The notes: a model not told the origin generated them from the letters alone. 64,000 nucleotides of DNA from an uncultured Clostridia bacterium (GCA_934489015.1 CAKSSN010000004.1:84242-148241); one strand, 5' to 3'; positions 26,588-36,513 are shown, numbered from the stretch's first letter. A program made the numbers and translations.

Positions 26588-26620
26588 TTATTCTTCTCCG
26601 TTTTATCCGGCAGCGAATAA

Positions 26621-27223
26621 TCAATAATCGCTGTCCTCAGGAGCGCGCATCATCTCAATCATATCCCAGACCGTATATTTACCCTCATCATTCGTGTTGG
26701 TAAACGGCACAAGAATATCGTCCTCCGTAAGAGATAATACCTCCCATATTCTTTCCATTTTTTCTTCTATTTCTCTTTTTCTGAGCTTATCGGTTTTTGT
26801 TGCGACAACAATAACCCTGTCATGATAATGCCTGATCCAGTTGCACATTAAAATATCGTCCTTTGTAGGATCATGGCGTGAATCGACAAGCAAAATAGTC
26901 TGCACAAGCTCATCTCTGTTTGCAAGATAATCCTCCATCATCTTGCCCCACTTTTCAACATCGCTCTTTGGCCTTTTTGCATAGCCGTAGCCCGGCAGGT
27001 CAACAAGGTGAACGGTATCGTCAACATTGTAAAAATTAATCGTTATTGTTTTTCCGGGAGTTCCGCTCACGCGCGCGAAGGACTTTCTGTTTAAAAGCTT
27101 GTTTATGAGCGATGATTTACCCACATTTGATCTGCCGGCAAATGCAAACTCCGGTATTTTTTCCTTAGGATACTGATCCCTTCTCACCGCCGAAACGGTG
27201 AGCTTAACATTATTTGTATTCAT
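26621..27223 (-). CDS. engB: Ribosome biogenesis GTPase EngB/YsxC
   Basis: 200 residues, normal for the family. G1 GRSNVGKSS, G2 TPGKTITINFY, G3 DLPGYGYAKR, G4 TKTDK. Acts in assembly of the 50S subunit. Located 22 bp after lon, the same lon-engB order seen in many Bacillota. Confidence 0.96.
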   Translation of the reverse strand: MNTNNVKLTVSAVRRDQYPKEKIPEFAFAGRSNVGKSSLINKLLNRKSFARVSGTPGKTITINFYNVDDTVHLVDLPGYGYAKRPKSDVEKWGKMMEDYLANRDELVQTILLVDSRHDPTKDDILMCNWIRHYHDRVIVVATKTDKLRKREIEEKMERIWEVLSLTEDDILVPFTNTNDEGKYTVWDMIEMMRAPEDSDY

Positions 27224-27245
27224 ATAAATTCCCTTTCCGATTAGC

Positions 27246-29570
27246 TTAGCAAACAGCGTGCTTAATAACCTCTTCCATTGTTTTTACCGGTATAAAAGTC
27301 ATCTCATCCTTTATTGTTTCCGGAATTTCTTCAAGATCCTTTATGTTATCATACGGAATAATAACCGTATTTATACCGGCGCGGTGCGCGGCAAGGCTCT
27401 TTTCCTTTAATCCGCCTATTGCAAGCACTCTGCCGCGAAGCGTGATTTCGCCCGTCATTGCAACGCTGCACTTTACCTTTTTGCCTGTCAGCGCCGAAAA
27501 AACAGCCAGCGCCATAGTAATTCCGGCAGACGGTCCGTCTTTCGGGACTGCTCCCTCCGGCACGTGTATATGTATATCCTTTGTTTTGTAAAATGGAGCA
27601 ATGCCGTATTTTTTGCTCACCGAACGGATATAGCTTACAGCCGTCATTGCCGACTCCTTCATGACATCGCCGAGCTTTCCCGTAAGCTCCAGTTTCCCGC
27701 TGCCGGGCATAACGTTTACCTCAACCGACAATGTATCTCCGCCGACAGCCGTCCACGCAAGCCCTCTTACAATTCCGACTTCATCGCGGCTGTTTTTCGC
27801 GTCAAACGAATAAATTCGTTTTCCGAGAAGCTCTGTAGCGGTTGACTTTGATATTCTCAGCGAGGTTTTATTTTCCTCAATATACATTTTAGCCGCACCC
27901 GACAAAAGCTTTATAAGTATTCTTTCAAGTCCGCGAACGCCCGACTCACGCGTATAATACTCTATAATCTCACGAATTGCCGCGTCACTTATTGTAACCT
28001 TTTTTCCGCTCATGCCCGTCTTTTCAAGCGCTTTGGGGAAAAGATGTTTTTTTGCTATCATAAGCTTCTCTTCATCCGTATACCCCGAAAGCTCAATAAC
28101 GTCCATTCTGTCGAGAAGCGGACGCGATATTGTGCTGAGCGTATTCGCCGTTGTTATAAACATTATATCCGACAAATCAAACGGAAGCTCTATATAATGG
28201 TCGCAAAACGCATTATTCTGCTCCGAATCGAGAACCTCAAGAAGCGCCGCTGACGGATCGCCGCGATAATCCGAGCCGATTTTATCTATTTCGTCTAATA
28301 GTATAAGCGCATTTGAAGAGCCTGCCTGCATTACAGCTTTAATAATCCTGCCGCACATAGCGCCTATATATGTTTTTCTGTGACCTCTTATATCTGCCTC
28401 GTCATGAACTCCGCCGAGAGAAACTCTTGCGTAGCTTCTGCCCAAAGCTTTGGCGATAGATTTTACAATTGAGGTTTTTCCGACTCCGGGAGGGCCTACA
28501 AGGCATAAAATATTGCTGCCTCTTGCGTTAAAATTACGCACCGCAAGATTAAGCAAAATGCTTTCCTTAACCTTATCCATAGCATAATGGTCCTCATTTA
28601 AAACAGCGGCCGCATTTTTTATATCGAGGTTTTCCTCTGTTTTAACGTCCCACGGAAGCGCAAGCACCGTATCGAGATATGTTCTTATAACGCTGCCCTC
28701 AGGGTTTCCGTAGCCCATCCTGCCCAAACGGTCAACCTCTTTTTTAAGCTTGTCCGTACCGGCGGAGTCTATGCCGAGCGCATCTATTTTTTTGACATAC
28801 TCCTGCATTTCCTCCGTTTTTCCGCTGCCGCCGCCAAGCTCCTTTTCAATAACCTTTATCTGCTCATGAAGATAGTATTCACGCTGATTTTTGTCAATGC
28901 TCTTTTTTACCTCTTTTTCTATCTTTTTTTGAAGAGATATTATTTCCGTTTCGCTTTTGAGAGAAACGATAAGATTTTTCATTCTGACCGAAACGTCCGT
29001 ATCGCGAAGAACCTGCTGCTTTACTTCAAGCGGAAGATTAACCGAAATATGCGCAATCGTGTCCGCAAGCAGCGCGCCGTTATTTATAAGAAGTATTCTC
29101 GTGTAGTCTTCTGATGTTAAGCGGTTATTTTCCGCAAAGTAGCATTTGTAAGCTTCTTTCAGCTCGCGCACAAGCGCCGGGTATTCCTTTTCGTCCTCGC
29201 GCTTTATATAGTCGTCCTCCGTCATAATCTCGCCCGTCAGGCAGCCGTCCGTCATTTCATAGCCCTGAACTGTTCCGCGCGACAAACCCTCCGCAACAAC
29301 TCTTATAAGACCGCCCGGAAGCGACATAGTCTGCGTAATCCGACAGACAACGCCCTCCTCCATGCACGAAAACTCCGCCATAGCTCCCTCCGGCCTTTCC
29401 GAAAGCTCCGGCGCCAAAAATATTATCTTATCGCCCTTTGAAGCCTTTTCAACCGCCGCAATTGTAAGCTTTCTTCCGGCGTCAAAGGTTATATTAAGAC
29501 GCGGAAACGCAACCATGCCGCGCAAAACCGCAACCGGCATATTCAGCGTCTGTAACTGTATATTTTCCAT
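27246..29570 (-). CDS. lon: ATP-dependent protease La (Lon)
   Basis: 774 residues from ATG 29570, which has GGAAAGGG upstream; an in-frame extension to 29627 adds a basic stretch without a ribosome site. N-terminal substrate domain (1-200), coiled coil, AAA+ module with Walker A GPPGVGKTS and Walker B LILLDEIDK, then the serine-lysine protease with PKDGPSAGITMAL (catalytic Ser) and GLKEKSLAAHRAG (catalytic Lys). Cytoplasmic quality-control protease. Part of the lon-engB pair in a longer operon. Confidence 0.97.
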   Translation of the reverse strand: MENIQLQTLNMPVAVLRGMVAFPRLNITFDAGRKLTIAAVEKASKGDKIIFLAPELSERPEGAMAEFSCMEEGVVCRITQTMSLPGGLIRVVAEGLSRGTVQGYEMTDGCLTGEIMTEDDYIKREDEKEYPALVRELKEAYKCYFAENNRLTSEDYTRILLINNGALLADTIAHISVNLPLEVKQQVLRDTDVSVRMKNLIVSLKSETEIISLQKKIEKEVKKSIDKNQREYYLHEQIKVIEKELGGGSGKTEEMQEYVKKIDALGIDSAGTDKLKKEVDRLGRMGYGNPEGSVIRTYLDTVLALPWDVKTEENLDIKNAAAVLNEDHYAMDKVKESILLNLAVRNFNARGSNILCLVGPPGVGKTSIVKSIAKALGRSYARVSLGGVHDEADIRGHRKTYIGAMCGRIIKAVMQAGSSNALILLDEIDKIGSDYRGDPSAALLEVLDSEQNNAFCDHYIELPFDLSDIMFITTANTLSTISRPLLDRMDVIELSGYTDEEKLMIAKKHLFPKALEKTGMSGKKVTISDAAIREIIEYYTRESGVRGLERILIKLLSGAAKMYIEENKTSLRISKSTATELLGKRIYSFDAKNSRDEVGIVRGLAWTAVGGDTLSVEVNVMPGSGKLELTGKLGDVMKESAMTAVSYIRSVSKKYGIAPFYKTKDIHIHVPEGAVPKDGPSAGITMALAVFSALTGKKVKCSVAMTGEITLRGRVLAIGGLKEKSLAAHRAGINTVIIPYDNIKDLEEIPETIKDEMTFIPVKTMEEVIKHAVC

Positions 29571-29616
29571 TGAAATTCCCTTTCCAAATTTTCTTTGCAG
29601 CCGTTTGCCGCAAATT

Positions 29617-30891
29617 TTATTTTTCACTCTGTGATTTCACACTGTCCCAGTATTTTTTTGCGGCAGACTCATTTTTATTTTCTCCGGCAACATAAAATTT
29701 TGCATCCTTTATATTGTCGGGGAGATACTGCTGCTTTATGTAATGATTTGTATAGCTGTGCGGATATTTGTATTCTATTCCGTGACCGAGCTTTTTTGCA
29801 CCCGCATAATGCGAATCCTTCAGATGAGCCGGGACCTCTCCGGTATCGGTATCCGAAAGCGACTGCATAGCCGAGTCAATCGCATTTATGGCCGAATTTG
29901 ACTTAGGCGATGTTGCAATTAATATAACCGCCTCCGCAAGCGGTATTCTCGCCTCAGGCATACCGAGCATAAGAGCGCTGTCGGCAGCCGCCTTTGCGGT
30001 TACAAGCGCCTGCGGATATGCAAGCCCTACATCCTCCGCCGCACAAACAAGCATTCTCCTAATTGCACTTTGCATATCTCCGCCGTCAAGCAGTCTTGCA
30101 AGATAATAAACCGCTGCGTCCGGGTCGGAGCCGCGCATTGATTTTTGAAACGCGCTTAAAATATCATAATGACTGTCACCGTCACGGTCAAAGCGCATTG
30201 ACTTTTTCTGTGTTGCCTGCATAGCCGTATCAAGCGTTATTTTAATATTTCCGTTTAAGTCCGGCAGCGCCGCAAGCGCCGATATTTCAAGGCTGTTGAG
30301 AGCCTTTCTTATATCGCCTCCGGCGGACTGCGCCATATGCGCTATAACGCCGTCCTCTATTTCAAGCTCCTTATAATCGCTCTGCCTTAAATAGTCCACC
30401 GCACGCAAAAGAGCCTTTTCTATATCCGCCGCTTCAAGCGGCTTAAACTCAAAAACAACGCTTCTTGAAAGCACGGCGTTATAAATATAAAAATACGGAT
30501 TTTCCGTTGTGCTTGCAATCAGGGTTATCTTCCCGTTTTCCATAAACTCCAGAAGTGATTGCTGCTGCTTTTTATTAAAGTGCTGTATTTCATCGAGATA
30601 CAGCAAAACGCCGTTCATTGTCATGAAGCTGTCAAGCGACTTTACAATATCCTTAATATCCGAAACGGACGCGGTTGTTGCGTTAAGGCGGTGAATTTGC
30701 TTTCCCGTTCTCGCCGCAATAATATTTGCAACAGTCGTTTTACCGACGCCCGACGGGCCGTAAAAAATCATATTCGGTATATTATTTTTCTCTATTATAT
30801 TGCGGAGAATTTTCCCTTCCCCTATCAAATGCTCCTGACCGAACACCTCATCAAGATTTTTCGGACGTATTCTGTCTGCAAGAGGATTCAT
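29617..30891 (-). CDS. rarA: Replication-associated recombination protein RarA (MgsA)
   Basis: 424 residues. Walker A GPSGVGKTT near residue 45, Walker B LYLDEIQHFNKKQQ, sensor STTENPYF, arginine-finger region and the C-terminal MgsA tetramerisation part with AHLKDSHYAGAKKLGHG and YKYPHSY. AAA+ ATPase related to clamp loaders that acts at stalled forks. The C-terminus (after residue 400) is a short charged tail. Followed by lon after 46 bp. Confidence 0.95.
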   Translation of the reverse strand: MNPLADRIRPKNLDEVFGQEHLIGEGKILRNIIEKNNIPNMIFYGPSGVGKTTVANIIAARTGKQIHRLNATTASVSDIKDIVKSLDSFMTMNGVLLYLDEIQHFNKKQQQSLLEFMENGKITLIASTTENPYFYIYNAVLSRSVVFEFKPLEAADIEKALLRAVDYLRQSDYKELEIEDGVIAHMAQSAGGDIRKALNSLEISALAALPDLNGNIKITLDTAMQATQKKSMRFDRDGDSHYDILSAFQKSMRGSDPDAAVYYLARLLDGGDMQSAIRRMLVCAAEDVGLAYPQALVTAKAAADSALMLGMPEARIPLAEAVILIATSPKSNSAINAIDSAMQSLSDTDTGEVPAHLKDSHYAGAKKLGHGIEYKYPHSYTNHYIKQQYLPDNIKDAKFYVAGENKNESAAKKYWDSVKSQSEK

Positions 30892-30943
30892 ATATTCCCT
30901 TTACTCCCTTCACAAATAAAGCATTACGAATTGACTGCCCGCT

Positions 30944-31753
30944 TTACTCCGCTCCGAGCTTTTCGCAAAGCTCCCGCACCTGAGCTTCGGAAACGGTTGT
31001 CATAAAGCTCCTTGTACAGTCCTTAATTTTTGAAACAAGCTCCTTTGCACGTTCGTTTTCTCCGAGCTCCATATGCGCAAGCGCGCCGTGATAAAACGCT
31101 TCAACAAACTGCGGATGCTCCTCGCAAAGCTTATCCGAAAGCTCTGCCGCACGCTTATAGTCGCCGCTTCTGAGAAAACATACAACAAGATTATCCACAT
31201 TATCGCGGTTATCGCTGTCATAGTCATACGCCTTTTGACAAAAATCCATAACCTCATCGTTCGGCAAATCCATAAGCAACATTATATATCCCAAAAGACA
31301 GTATGTGTTTGAAGTAACATATCCGTCCTCGTAAAAAAGCTCCTTAGCCTCTTCATACGCCTCGTCAAGCTTGTCTGTTTTGCTGTTAATCATACATCTT
31401 GTCTGCTTTGCCGCGCGCTTTAAATCCTGAGTTATGCGCATTGAAAGAATATTGTTTATTATCGCAAGCGCAGGCTCCGGCTTGCCTATGCGCAAAAGCG
31501 CCTGTGCATACGCTATGTCAACGGTATACTTTCTCGTTTTTGAATGATACGCCTTCTCGTAAAGCTTCATTGCCTTATCATAATTTTTCTTTGAAAATTC
31601 GGCATTTGCTCTGCCGAGATTAAAGCTTGAGCCGTAAAAATACCAAATCGCCGCAGCTGTTAAAACGGTCGCCGCAATCCCTACCGCAAGGCTGAGCTTG
31701 TAAAGAAACACAAGCGCTCCGGCAACAACTACAAATATTAATAATGTACTCAT
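30944..31753 (-). CDS. Membrane-anchored TPR protein of unknown function
   Basis: 269 residues. Two hydrophobic stretches at the N-terminus (about 2-20 and 24-42), then about five tetratricopeptide-like helical pairs (for example NYDKAMKLYEKAYHSKT, YTVDIAYAQALLRIGKPEPAL, YKRAAELSDKLCEEHPQF). Probably an inner-membrane scaffold facing the cytoplasm. I do not recognise a specific family. It is the first gene of the minus-strand run leading into rarA and lon. Confidence 0.72.
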   Translation of the reverse strand: MSTLLIFVVVAGALVFLYKLSLAVGIAATVLTAAAIWYFYGSSFNLGRANAEFSKKNYDKAMKLYEKAYHSKTRKYTVDIAYAQALLRIGKPEPALAIINNILSMRITQDLKRAAKQTRCMINSKTDKLDEAYEEAKELFYEDGYVTSNTYCLLGYIMLLMDLPNDEVMDFCQKAYDYDSDNRDNVDNLVVCFLRSGDYKRAAELSDKLCEEHPQFVEAFYHGALAHMELGENERAKELVSKIKDCTRSFMTTVSEAQVRELCEKLGAE

Positions 31754-31817
31754 AATAATCTCCCTCCCGCCGCCGGCAAAAAGCGTCCGCAGCCAACAAA
31801 TTTTGCAATATACAAAT

Positions 31818-31906
31818 AAAGGAGCTGTTACAAGGCAGAATTTTATACAGGCGCTTTATTTTCAAAGCGCCCCTTATATTTTTCCGCCGCCCGCAACAGT
31901 TCCTTT
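31818..31906. other. Nested inverted repeat between asnS and the TPR gene
   Basis: Outer arms AAAGGAGCTGTT (31818-31829) and AACAGTTCCTTT (31895-31906), one wobble. Inner arms GGCGCTTT (31850-31857) and AAAGCGCC (31864-31871), perfect with a 6-nt loop. The inner hairpin may end asnS transcription, but the T run on that strand is poor. Confidence 0.45.
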
Positions 31907-31911
31907 TAACA

Positions 31912-33303
31912 TTAAAATTCGGCAGTTCCGACCGTTCTGGGAAACGGCAGTACGTCACGGATATTGCCCATGCCGGTAATATACATAACGGCACGCTCAA
32001 AACCAAGACCAAAACCGGAATGCTTGTTTGTTCCGTATTTTCTCAAATCCATATACCATGAATAATCCTCAGGCTTAAGACCGAGCTCACAAATTCTGTT
32101 CATAAGAACATCATAATTTTCTTCCCTCTGGCTTCCGCCGATAATCTCGCCGATGCCGGGAACAAGAAGATCCATTGCAGCAACGGTTTTTCCGTCACTG
32201 TTCTGCTTCATGTAAAACGCTTTTATCTCTTTGGGATAATCCGTTACAAAAACAGGTCTTTTAAAGACGGTTTCCGTAAGATAGCGCTCATGCTCCGTCT
32301 GCAAATCGCTGCCCCACTCGACAGGATAGTCAAAAGCGGAATTATTCTTTGAAAGAATATCTATAGCCTCTGTGTATGTCACATGGGCAAAATCATTGTC
32401 CACAACATTATGAAGCCTTTCCATAAGACCCTTGTCTATAAAGCTGTTGAAAAACTCCATTTCCTCAGGCGCATTTTCAAGGCAGTAATTGATTATATAC
32501 TTGAGCATATCCTCAGCCAAAGCCATATCGTCCTTAAGATCCGCAAATGCAATTTCCGGCTCAATCATCCAAAATTCCGCCGCATGTCGCGTTGTGTTTG
32601 AATTTTCGGCTCTGAACGTCGGTCCGAAAGTATAAACGTTTCTGAAAGCCATGCAGAACGTTTCAACATTAAGCTGACCGCTTACGGTAAGATTTGTGCT
32701 CTTTCCGAAAAAGTCCTTTGAATAGTCAACGCTTCCGTCGTCATTTTTCGGAACATTTTCCATATCGAGAGTCGTTACCTTAAACATCTCACCCGCGCCC
32801 TCGCAGTCGCTTCCGGTAATCAGCGGAGTATGAACATAAACAAAGCCTCTTTCGTTGAAAAATTTATGAATTGCATAAGCTATCATGGAGCGCACTCTGA
32901 AAACAGCCTCAAACGTGTTTGTTCTCGGTCTTAAATGCGCGATTGTACGCAGATATTCAAAGCTGTGGCGCTTTTTCTGAAGCGGATAATCGGGAGTTGA
33001 TTTTCCCTCAACCGTAATTTCAGCCGCTTTAAGCTCAAAGGGCTGCTTAGCCTCCGGCGTTAAAACGAGAGTTCCTTTGGCGCAGATTGCCGAGCCGACA
33101 TTAAGCTTTGAAATCTCGGCATAATTGTCAAGTTTTTCGTCCTCCATAACTATCTGAAGATTTTTGAAAAAGCTTCCGTCGTTAAGTTCTATAAATCCAA
33201 AGTTTTTTGACGCGCGTATTGTGCGCACCCAGCCGGATATGCACACCTCTTTTTCGGCATAATCATCCGTATGCCTGAATAAATCCTTAATCAAAGTTTC
33301 CAT
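31912..33303 (-). CDS. asnS: Asparaginyl-tRNA synthetase
   Basis: 463 residues from ATG 33303, the usual AsnRS length. N-terminal OB fold with VCISGWVRTIRASKNFGFIEL, then the class II core with motif 2 FRAENSNTTRHAAEFWMIE and motif 3 GFGLGFERAVMYITG. Charges tRNA-Asn with asparagine. It follows asnA, so asparagine synthesis and its activation are encoded together. A longer reading to 33324 adds MKGYIKI without a better ribosome site. I looked for a T-box leader upstream of the pair and did not find one. Confidence 0.96.
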   Translation of the reverse strand: METLIKDLFRHTDDYAEKEVCISGWVRTIRASKNFGFIELNDGSFFKNLQIVMEDEKLDNYAEISKLNVGSAICAKGTLVLTPEAKQPFELKAAEITVEGKSTPDYPLQKKRHSFEYLRTIAHLRPRTNTFEAVFRVRSMIAYAIHKFFNERGFVYVHTPLITGSDCEGAGEMFKVTTLDMENVPKNDDGSVDYSKDFFGKSTNLTVSGQLNVETFCMAFRNVYTFGPTFRAENSNTTRHAAEFWMIEPEIAFADLKDDMALAEDMLKYIINYCLENAPEEMEFFNSFIDKGLMERLHNVVDNDFAHVTYTEAIDILSKNNSAFDYPVEWGSDLQTEHERYLTETVFKRPVFVTDYPKEIKAFYMKQNSDGKTVAAMDLLVPGIGEIIGGSQREENYDVLMNRICELGLKPEDYSWYMDLRKYGTNKHSGFGLGFERAVMYITGMGNIRDVLPFPRTVGTAEF

Positions 33304-33366
33304 AATTTTAATATATCCTTTCATATGTACACCGGCCGCAAAAACCGCAGCCGCACAGCACTCAAT

Positions 33367-34371
33367 TTAAAGCAGCTCTATTCCGCTTTTTTTGCACTCA
33401 TCAATCATTTTATCATCCCAGACAGACGACTGAACCTCGCCTATATGAGCCTTGCCGAGCATTAGCATACAAAGCCTTGACTGACCTATTCCTCCGCCTA
33501 TTGTATAAGGAAGCTCTCTGCCCAGTATACCCTTGTGGAAAGCCATTTCAAGTCTGTCCTCCGCTCCGGCTTCGCGGCACTGCGAAACAAGTGAATTTTC
33601 ATCAACTCTTATTCCCATGCTTGATATTTCAAAAGCAACGTCAAGAAGCGGATAGTAAACTAGTATATCACCGTTGAGCTCCCAGTCGTCATAGTCGGGC
33701 GCTCTGCCGTCATGCTTTTCTCCGTTTGAAAGCTTTTTGCCTATCTGCATGAGGAAAACAGCCTTTTTATCTTTTACAATGTTATATTCTCTTTCCTTAG
33801 CAGTGAGATCCGGATACATATCCAAAAGCTCCTGACTTGTTATAAACGAAATTTCTTCGGGCAAATCGAGTCTGCCGAGTCCGTATGTATCGCTTACGCA
33901 GTCGGACGTTTCGCGGATTGCCGCATAAATTTTTCTAACGGTATTTTTAAGAGTATCCGTATTTCTTTCCTCTTTTGAAATTACCTTTTCCCAGTCCCAC
34001 TGATCAACATACATCGAGTGGAGATTGTCAAGCACGTCCTCATCACGTCTAATGGCATTCATATCGGTATAAATTCCCTCGCCGCAGCCAAATCCAAATC
34101 TGCCGAGCGACAGTCTTTTCCACTTTGCAAGAGAATGTACTATTTCAAGCTGTGCTCCTCCGACAGGCGGTGCGTCAAACGATACGGGGCGCTCCGTGCC
34201 GTTTAAGTTATCGTTAAGACCCGTTTCCGGACGAACAAAAAGCGGAGCCGTCACACGCTGAAGATTAAGCGCTTTGGCAAGCTTCACCTGAAAAGTGTCC
34301 TTTACAAATTTAATTACCTCCTGAGTTTTTCTCAAATCAAGAGTTGATTTATAGTTTTTCGGAATTATCAT
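33367..34371 (-). CDS. asnA: Aspartate-ammonia ligase AsnA
   Basis: 334 residues, usual length. Characteristic segments TAPLFVRPETGLNDNLNG near residue 40, FDAPPVGGAQLEIVHSLAKW and the C-terminal LPYTIGGGIGQSRLCMLML. Class II synthetase-like enzyme making asparagine from aspartate, ammonia and ATP. Ammonia dependence is common in anaerobes. Immediately upstream of asnS (63 bp gap). The downstream boundary is the structured element at 31818-31906. Confidence 0.96.
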   Translation of the reverse strand: MIIPKNYKSTLDLRKTQEVIKFVKDTFQVKLAKALNLQRVTAPLFVRPETGLNDNLNGTERPVSFDAPPVGGAQLEIVHSLAKWKRLSLGRFGFGCGEGIYTDMNAIRRDEDVLDNLHSMYVDQWDWEKVISKEERNTDTLKNTVRKIYAAIRETSDCVSDTYGLGRLDLPEEISFITSQELLDMYPDLTAKEREYNIVKDKKAVFLMQIGKKLSNGEKHDGRAPDYDDWELNGDILVYYPLLDVAFEISSMGIRVDENSLVSQCREAGAEDRLEMAFHKGILGRELPYTIGGGIGQSRLCMLMLGKAHIGEVQSSVWDDKMIDECKKSGIELL

Positions 34372-34399
34372 ATTCTCTTTTCCTCTCTTTTAAATAAGT

Positions 34400-34567
34400 T
34401 TAATCCTTAAACTCTATATTGTCAAGTGTTCTTTTAAAATCACTGCGTATAGCATTAAGATATTCGCTTCTCAGCCCGCGCTGCTCTTCCTTTTCACTTT
34501 CCGTAAGAGCGCGCTCGCGTGAAAGGCGCGCAAGCTCGTTTATTCTGTCAATCTTTTTTCTTTCCAA
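34400..34567 (-). CDS. DUF896 small protein (YnzC family)
   Basis: 55-residue ORF beginning at TTG 34567, with GGAGGG 6 nt upstream, ending TAA at 34400. The peptide reads as two charged helices (ERKKIDRINELARLSRERA, LTESEKEEQRGLRSEYLNAI), the DUF896 pattern. In Bacillus relatives (YnzC, YneA operon) it is linked to the SOS response; function is unclear. It sits 28 bp upstream of asnA in the same direction. No LexA-type box was recognised. Confidence 0.85.
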   Translation of the reverse strand: MERKKIDRINELARLSRERALTESEKEEQRGLRSEYLNAIRSDFKRTLDNIEFKD

Positions 34568-34726
34568 TCCAAGCCCTCCGCAAGATTTGTTTTTTTACTG
34601 CTCCTATTTTTTTATTATACTACTATCTGACGATTTTTTCAAGATATATTTTAAAAAATTTATTATTTTTAACATAAAAAGTTGAGCGCCGTTAATTGAT
34701 TTATACGTTCTGACCGCAATTTCGCT

Positions 34727-35560
34727 TTATTTCTTTTTCCTGAGAGTCACCATAACAAGCTCCGGCCTGTTAAATATGCGCGGAACAGGCGTAGGATTTC
34801 CAAGCCCTCTGCTGACTATCATCACGGTATTTCCCATTTCATACCTTCCTCCGAAATATTTCGGGAAAAGAAGACTTTCTCCGCCCGAAAGAGAAGATGT
34901 GGGCGACGCCACGCCGCCGAGAAACGGCAAACGGATATGCCCTCCGTGCATATGCCCCGATAAAATCAAATCAAAGCCGCACCCCGAAAACTCATCTATC
35001 AGATTTGCACGGTGGAAAAGAAGGATTTCAAAACCGCCGTATTCGCCGAGCTTTTCAATAGAGCTTTTGAGAAAACCCCCAACTCTCCTATGCTCGCAGG
35101 AAAACGGGTCGTCTATTCCGGCAATTGAAATTTTATCCTCGCCGCGCCTTATATAAACGCGCTCGGTATGCAGAAATTTCACACCTGCCGCCGTCATTTC
35201 CTCCTCCATTTTGTCGTAGTCCGCACGCCAAAGGTCATGGTTTCCCGTAACCGCCATAACGGGCGCGGCTTCTCTGATGCGCTGCATAAGACGTAGCGCC
35301 GGCTCATAGCTGCCCTCATCATCCGCCATATCACCGGTACACACGATAAGATCGGGCTTTTCGCCGCATACCTCCTCGATAAGTCCGGGTACAAAATCAT
35401 TGTGATAATCGGACAGATGCGCTATTTTAAATCCGTCAAAGCTATCCGGCAGCGCCGGAGAATAAACCGTTTCTCTTGTAAGCTCAAGTCTGTTGTCAAG
35501 CCCCTTTATTGCCGTAAGCGCACCTGCGGCAATAAGCGCTCCCTTAAAAAGCTTTTTCAT
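34727..35560 (-). CDS. Metallophosphoesterase, YkuE/YaeI type
   Basis: About 277 residues from ATG 35560 (AGGAGGG 6 nt upstream). N-terminal hydrophobic anchor (about 3-20) followed by a calcineurin-like domain with IAHLSDYHND, CTGDMADDE, VTGNHDLW and LSGHMHGGHIRLP, the complete metal-binding set. Members hydrolyse UDP-2,3-diacylglucosamine or other phosphoesters, or act on the cell surface; the substrate is not assignable. Faces outward by the signal-anchor prediction. The 159 bp to the DUF896 gene are AT-rich and show nothing else. Confidence 0.88.
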   Translation of the reverse strand: MKKLFKGALIAAGALTAIKGLDNRLELTRETVYSPALPDSFDGFKIAHLSDYHNDFVPGLIEEVCGEKPDLIVCTGDMADDEGSYEPALRLMQRIREAAPVMAVTGNHDLWRADYDKMEEEMTAAGVKFLHTERVYIRRGEDKISIAGIDDPFSCEHRRVGGFLKSSIEKLGEYGGFEILLFHRANLIDEFSGCGFDLILSGHMHGGHIRLPFLGGVASPTSSLSGGESLLFPKYFGGRYEMGNTVMIVSRGLGNPTPVPRIFNRPELVMVTLRKKK

Positions 35561-35667
35561 TAAATTCCCTCCTGGCAAATTTCCGATTATAAACGGTGTT
35601 CACCGCCGCTGAATTTATACGCAATCTCATGACGCATATTAACTATTTTACTCCTCCGGGAAATTTT

Positions 35668-36495
35668 TTATACCGCAACAGGTATTTTATGATTAAATTC
35701 GTTATATTTATAGTTTTCCAGATGAAAGCTTGACGGAGTAAATTTATAAAAATCGTCAATATCATCAATCGTAAGAGTAGGCGCGTCATGCATCTGCCCG
35801 GCTATAATCTCCTCAACAATCGGAATATGCCTGTCATAAATATGCGCGTCGGCTATTACATGAACAAGTTCTCCCGCTTTAAGTCCGGAGCATTTTGCCA
35901 TCATGTGCATAAGCACCGCATACTGACACACGTTCCAGTTATTTGCCGTAAGCATATCCTGCGAGCGCTGATTTAAAATCCCGTTCAGCGTATCGCCCGA
36001 AACATTGAACGTCATCGAATACGCACACGGATATAAATTCATCTCCGACAAATCGGCATGATTATATATATTCGTCATAATTCTGCGGCTTGACGGATTA
36101 TTTTTAAGATCATACAAAACCCTGTCAACCTGGTCAAAATCACCGTCGCTGTAATGGTTTACAATTCCGAGCTGATAGCCGTATGCCTTGCCGATTGAGC
36201 CGTTTTCGTCAGCCCACTCATTCCATATTTTACTGTTTAAATCCTTAATATTATTCGATTTTTTCTGCCATATCCACAAAAGCTCGTCCACCGCGCTTTT
36301 TAAATATGTTCTTCTGAGCGTGAGTATAGGAAATTCCTCCGCAAGATTATATCTGTTTACTATTCCAAATTTTTTAATCGTATGCGCCGGCGTTCCGTCC
36401 TCCCATTTCGGGCGCACGGGCAGCGCCTCGTCAGAAAATCCGTTATCTATTATATCTCTGCAATTTTTTATAAATATGTTATCTGCAACGCTCAT
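35668..36495 (-). CDS. thyA: Thymidylate synthase ThyA
   Basis: 275 residues. Segments LRRTYLKSAVDELLWIWQKKSN, the catalytic LYPCAYSM (nucleophile Cys), RSQDMLTANNWNVCQYAVL and the C-terminal IPVAV match folate-dependent ThyA. Makes dTMP from dUMP with methylene-tetrahydrofolate. No dihydrofolate reductase gene is adjacent, which is unusual because thyA-dfrA pairs are common. An ABC exporter gene lies 18 bp upstream, so the two may be co-transcribed. Confidence 0.95.
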   Translation of the reverse strand: MSVADNIFIKNCRDIIDNGFSDEALPVRPKWEDGTPAHTIKKFGIVNRYNLAEEFPILTLRRTYLKSAVDELLWIWQKKSNNIKDLNSKIWNEWADENGSIGKAYGYQLGIVNHYSDGDFDQVDRVLYDLKNNPSSRRIMTNIYNHADLSEMNLYPCAYSMTFNVSGDTLNGILNQRSQDMLTANNWNVCQYAVLMHMMAKCSGLKAGELVHVIADAHIYDRHIPIVEEIIAGQMHDAPTLTIDDIDDFYKFTPSSFHLENYKYNEFNHKIPVAV

Positions 36496-36513
36496 TTATT
36501 TTTCCTCCCGAAA

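Noticed and set aside
27246..29627. Lon with an extra 19-residue N-terminal extension
   Set aside because: No ribosome site at 29627, while ATG 29570 has GGAAAGGG and gives the family-typical start.
34372..34726. Possible T-box leader upstream of asnA-asnS
   Set aside because: No GGGTGGNACCGCG-like T-box sequence or specifier stem was found; the space is taken by the DUF896 ORF and AT-rich sequence.
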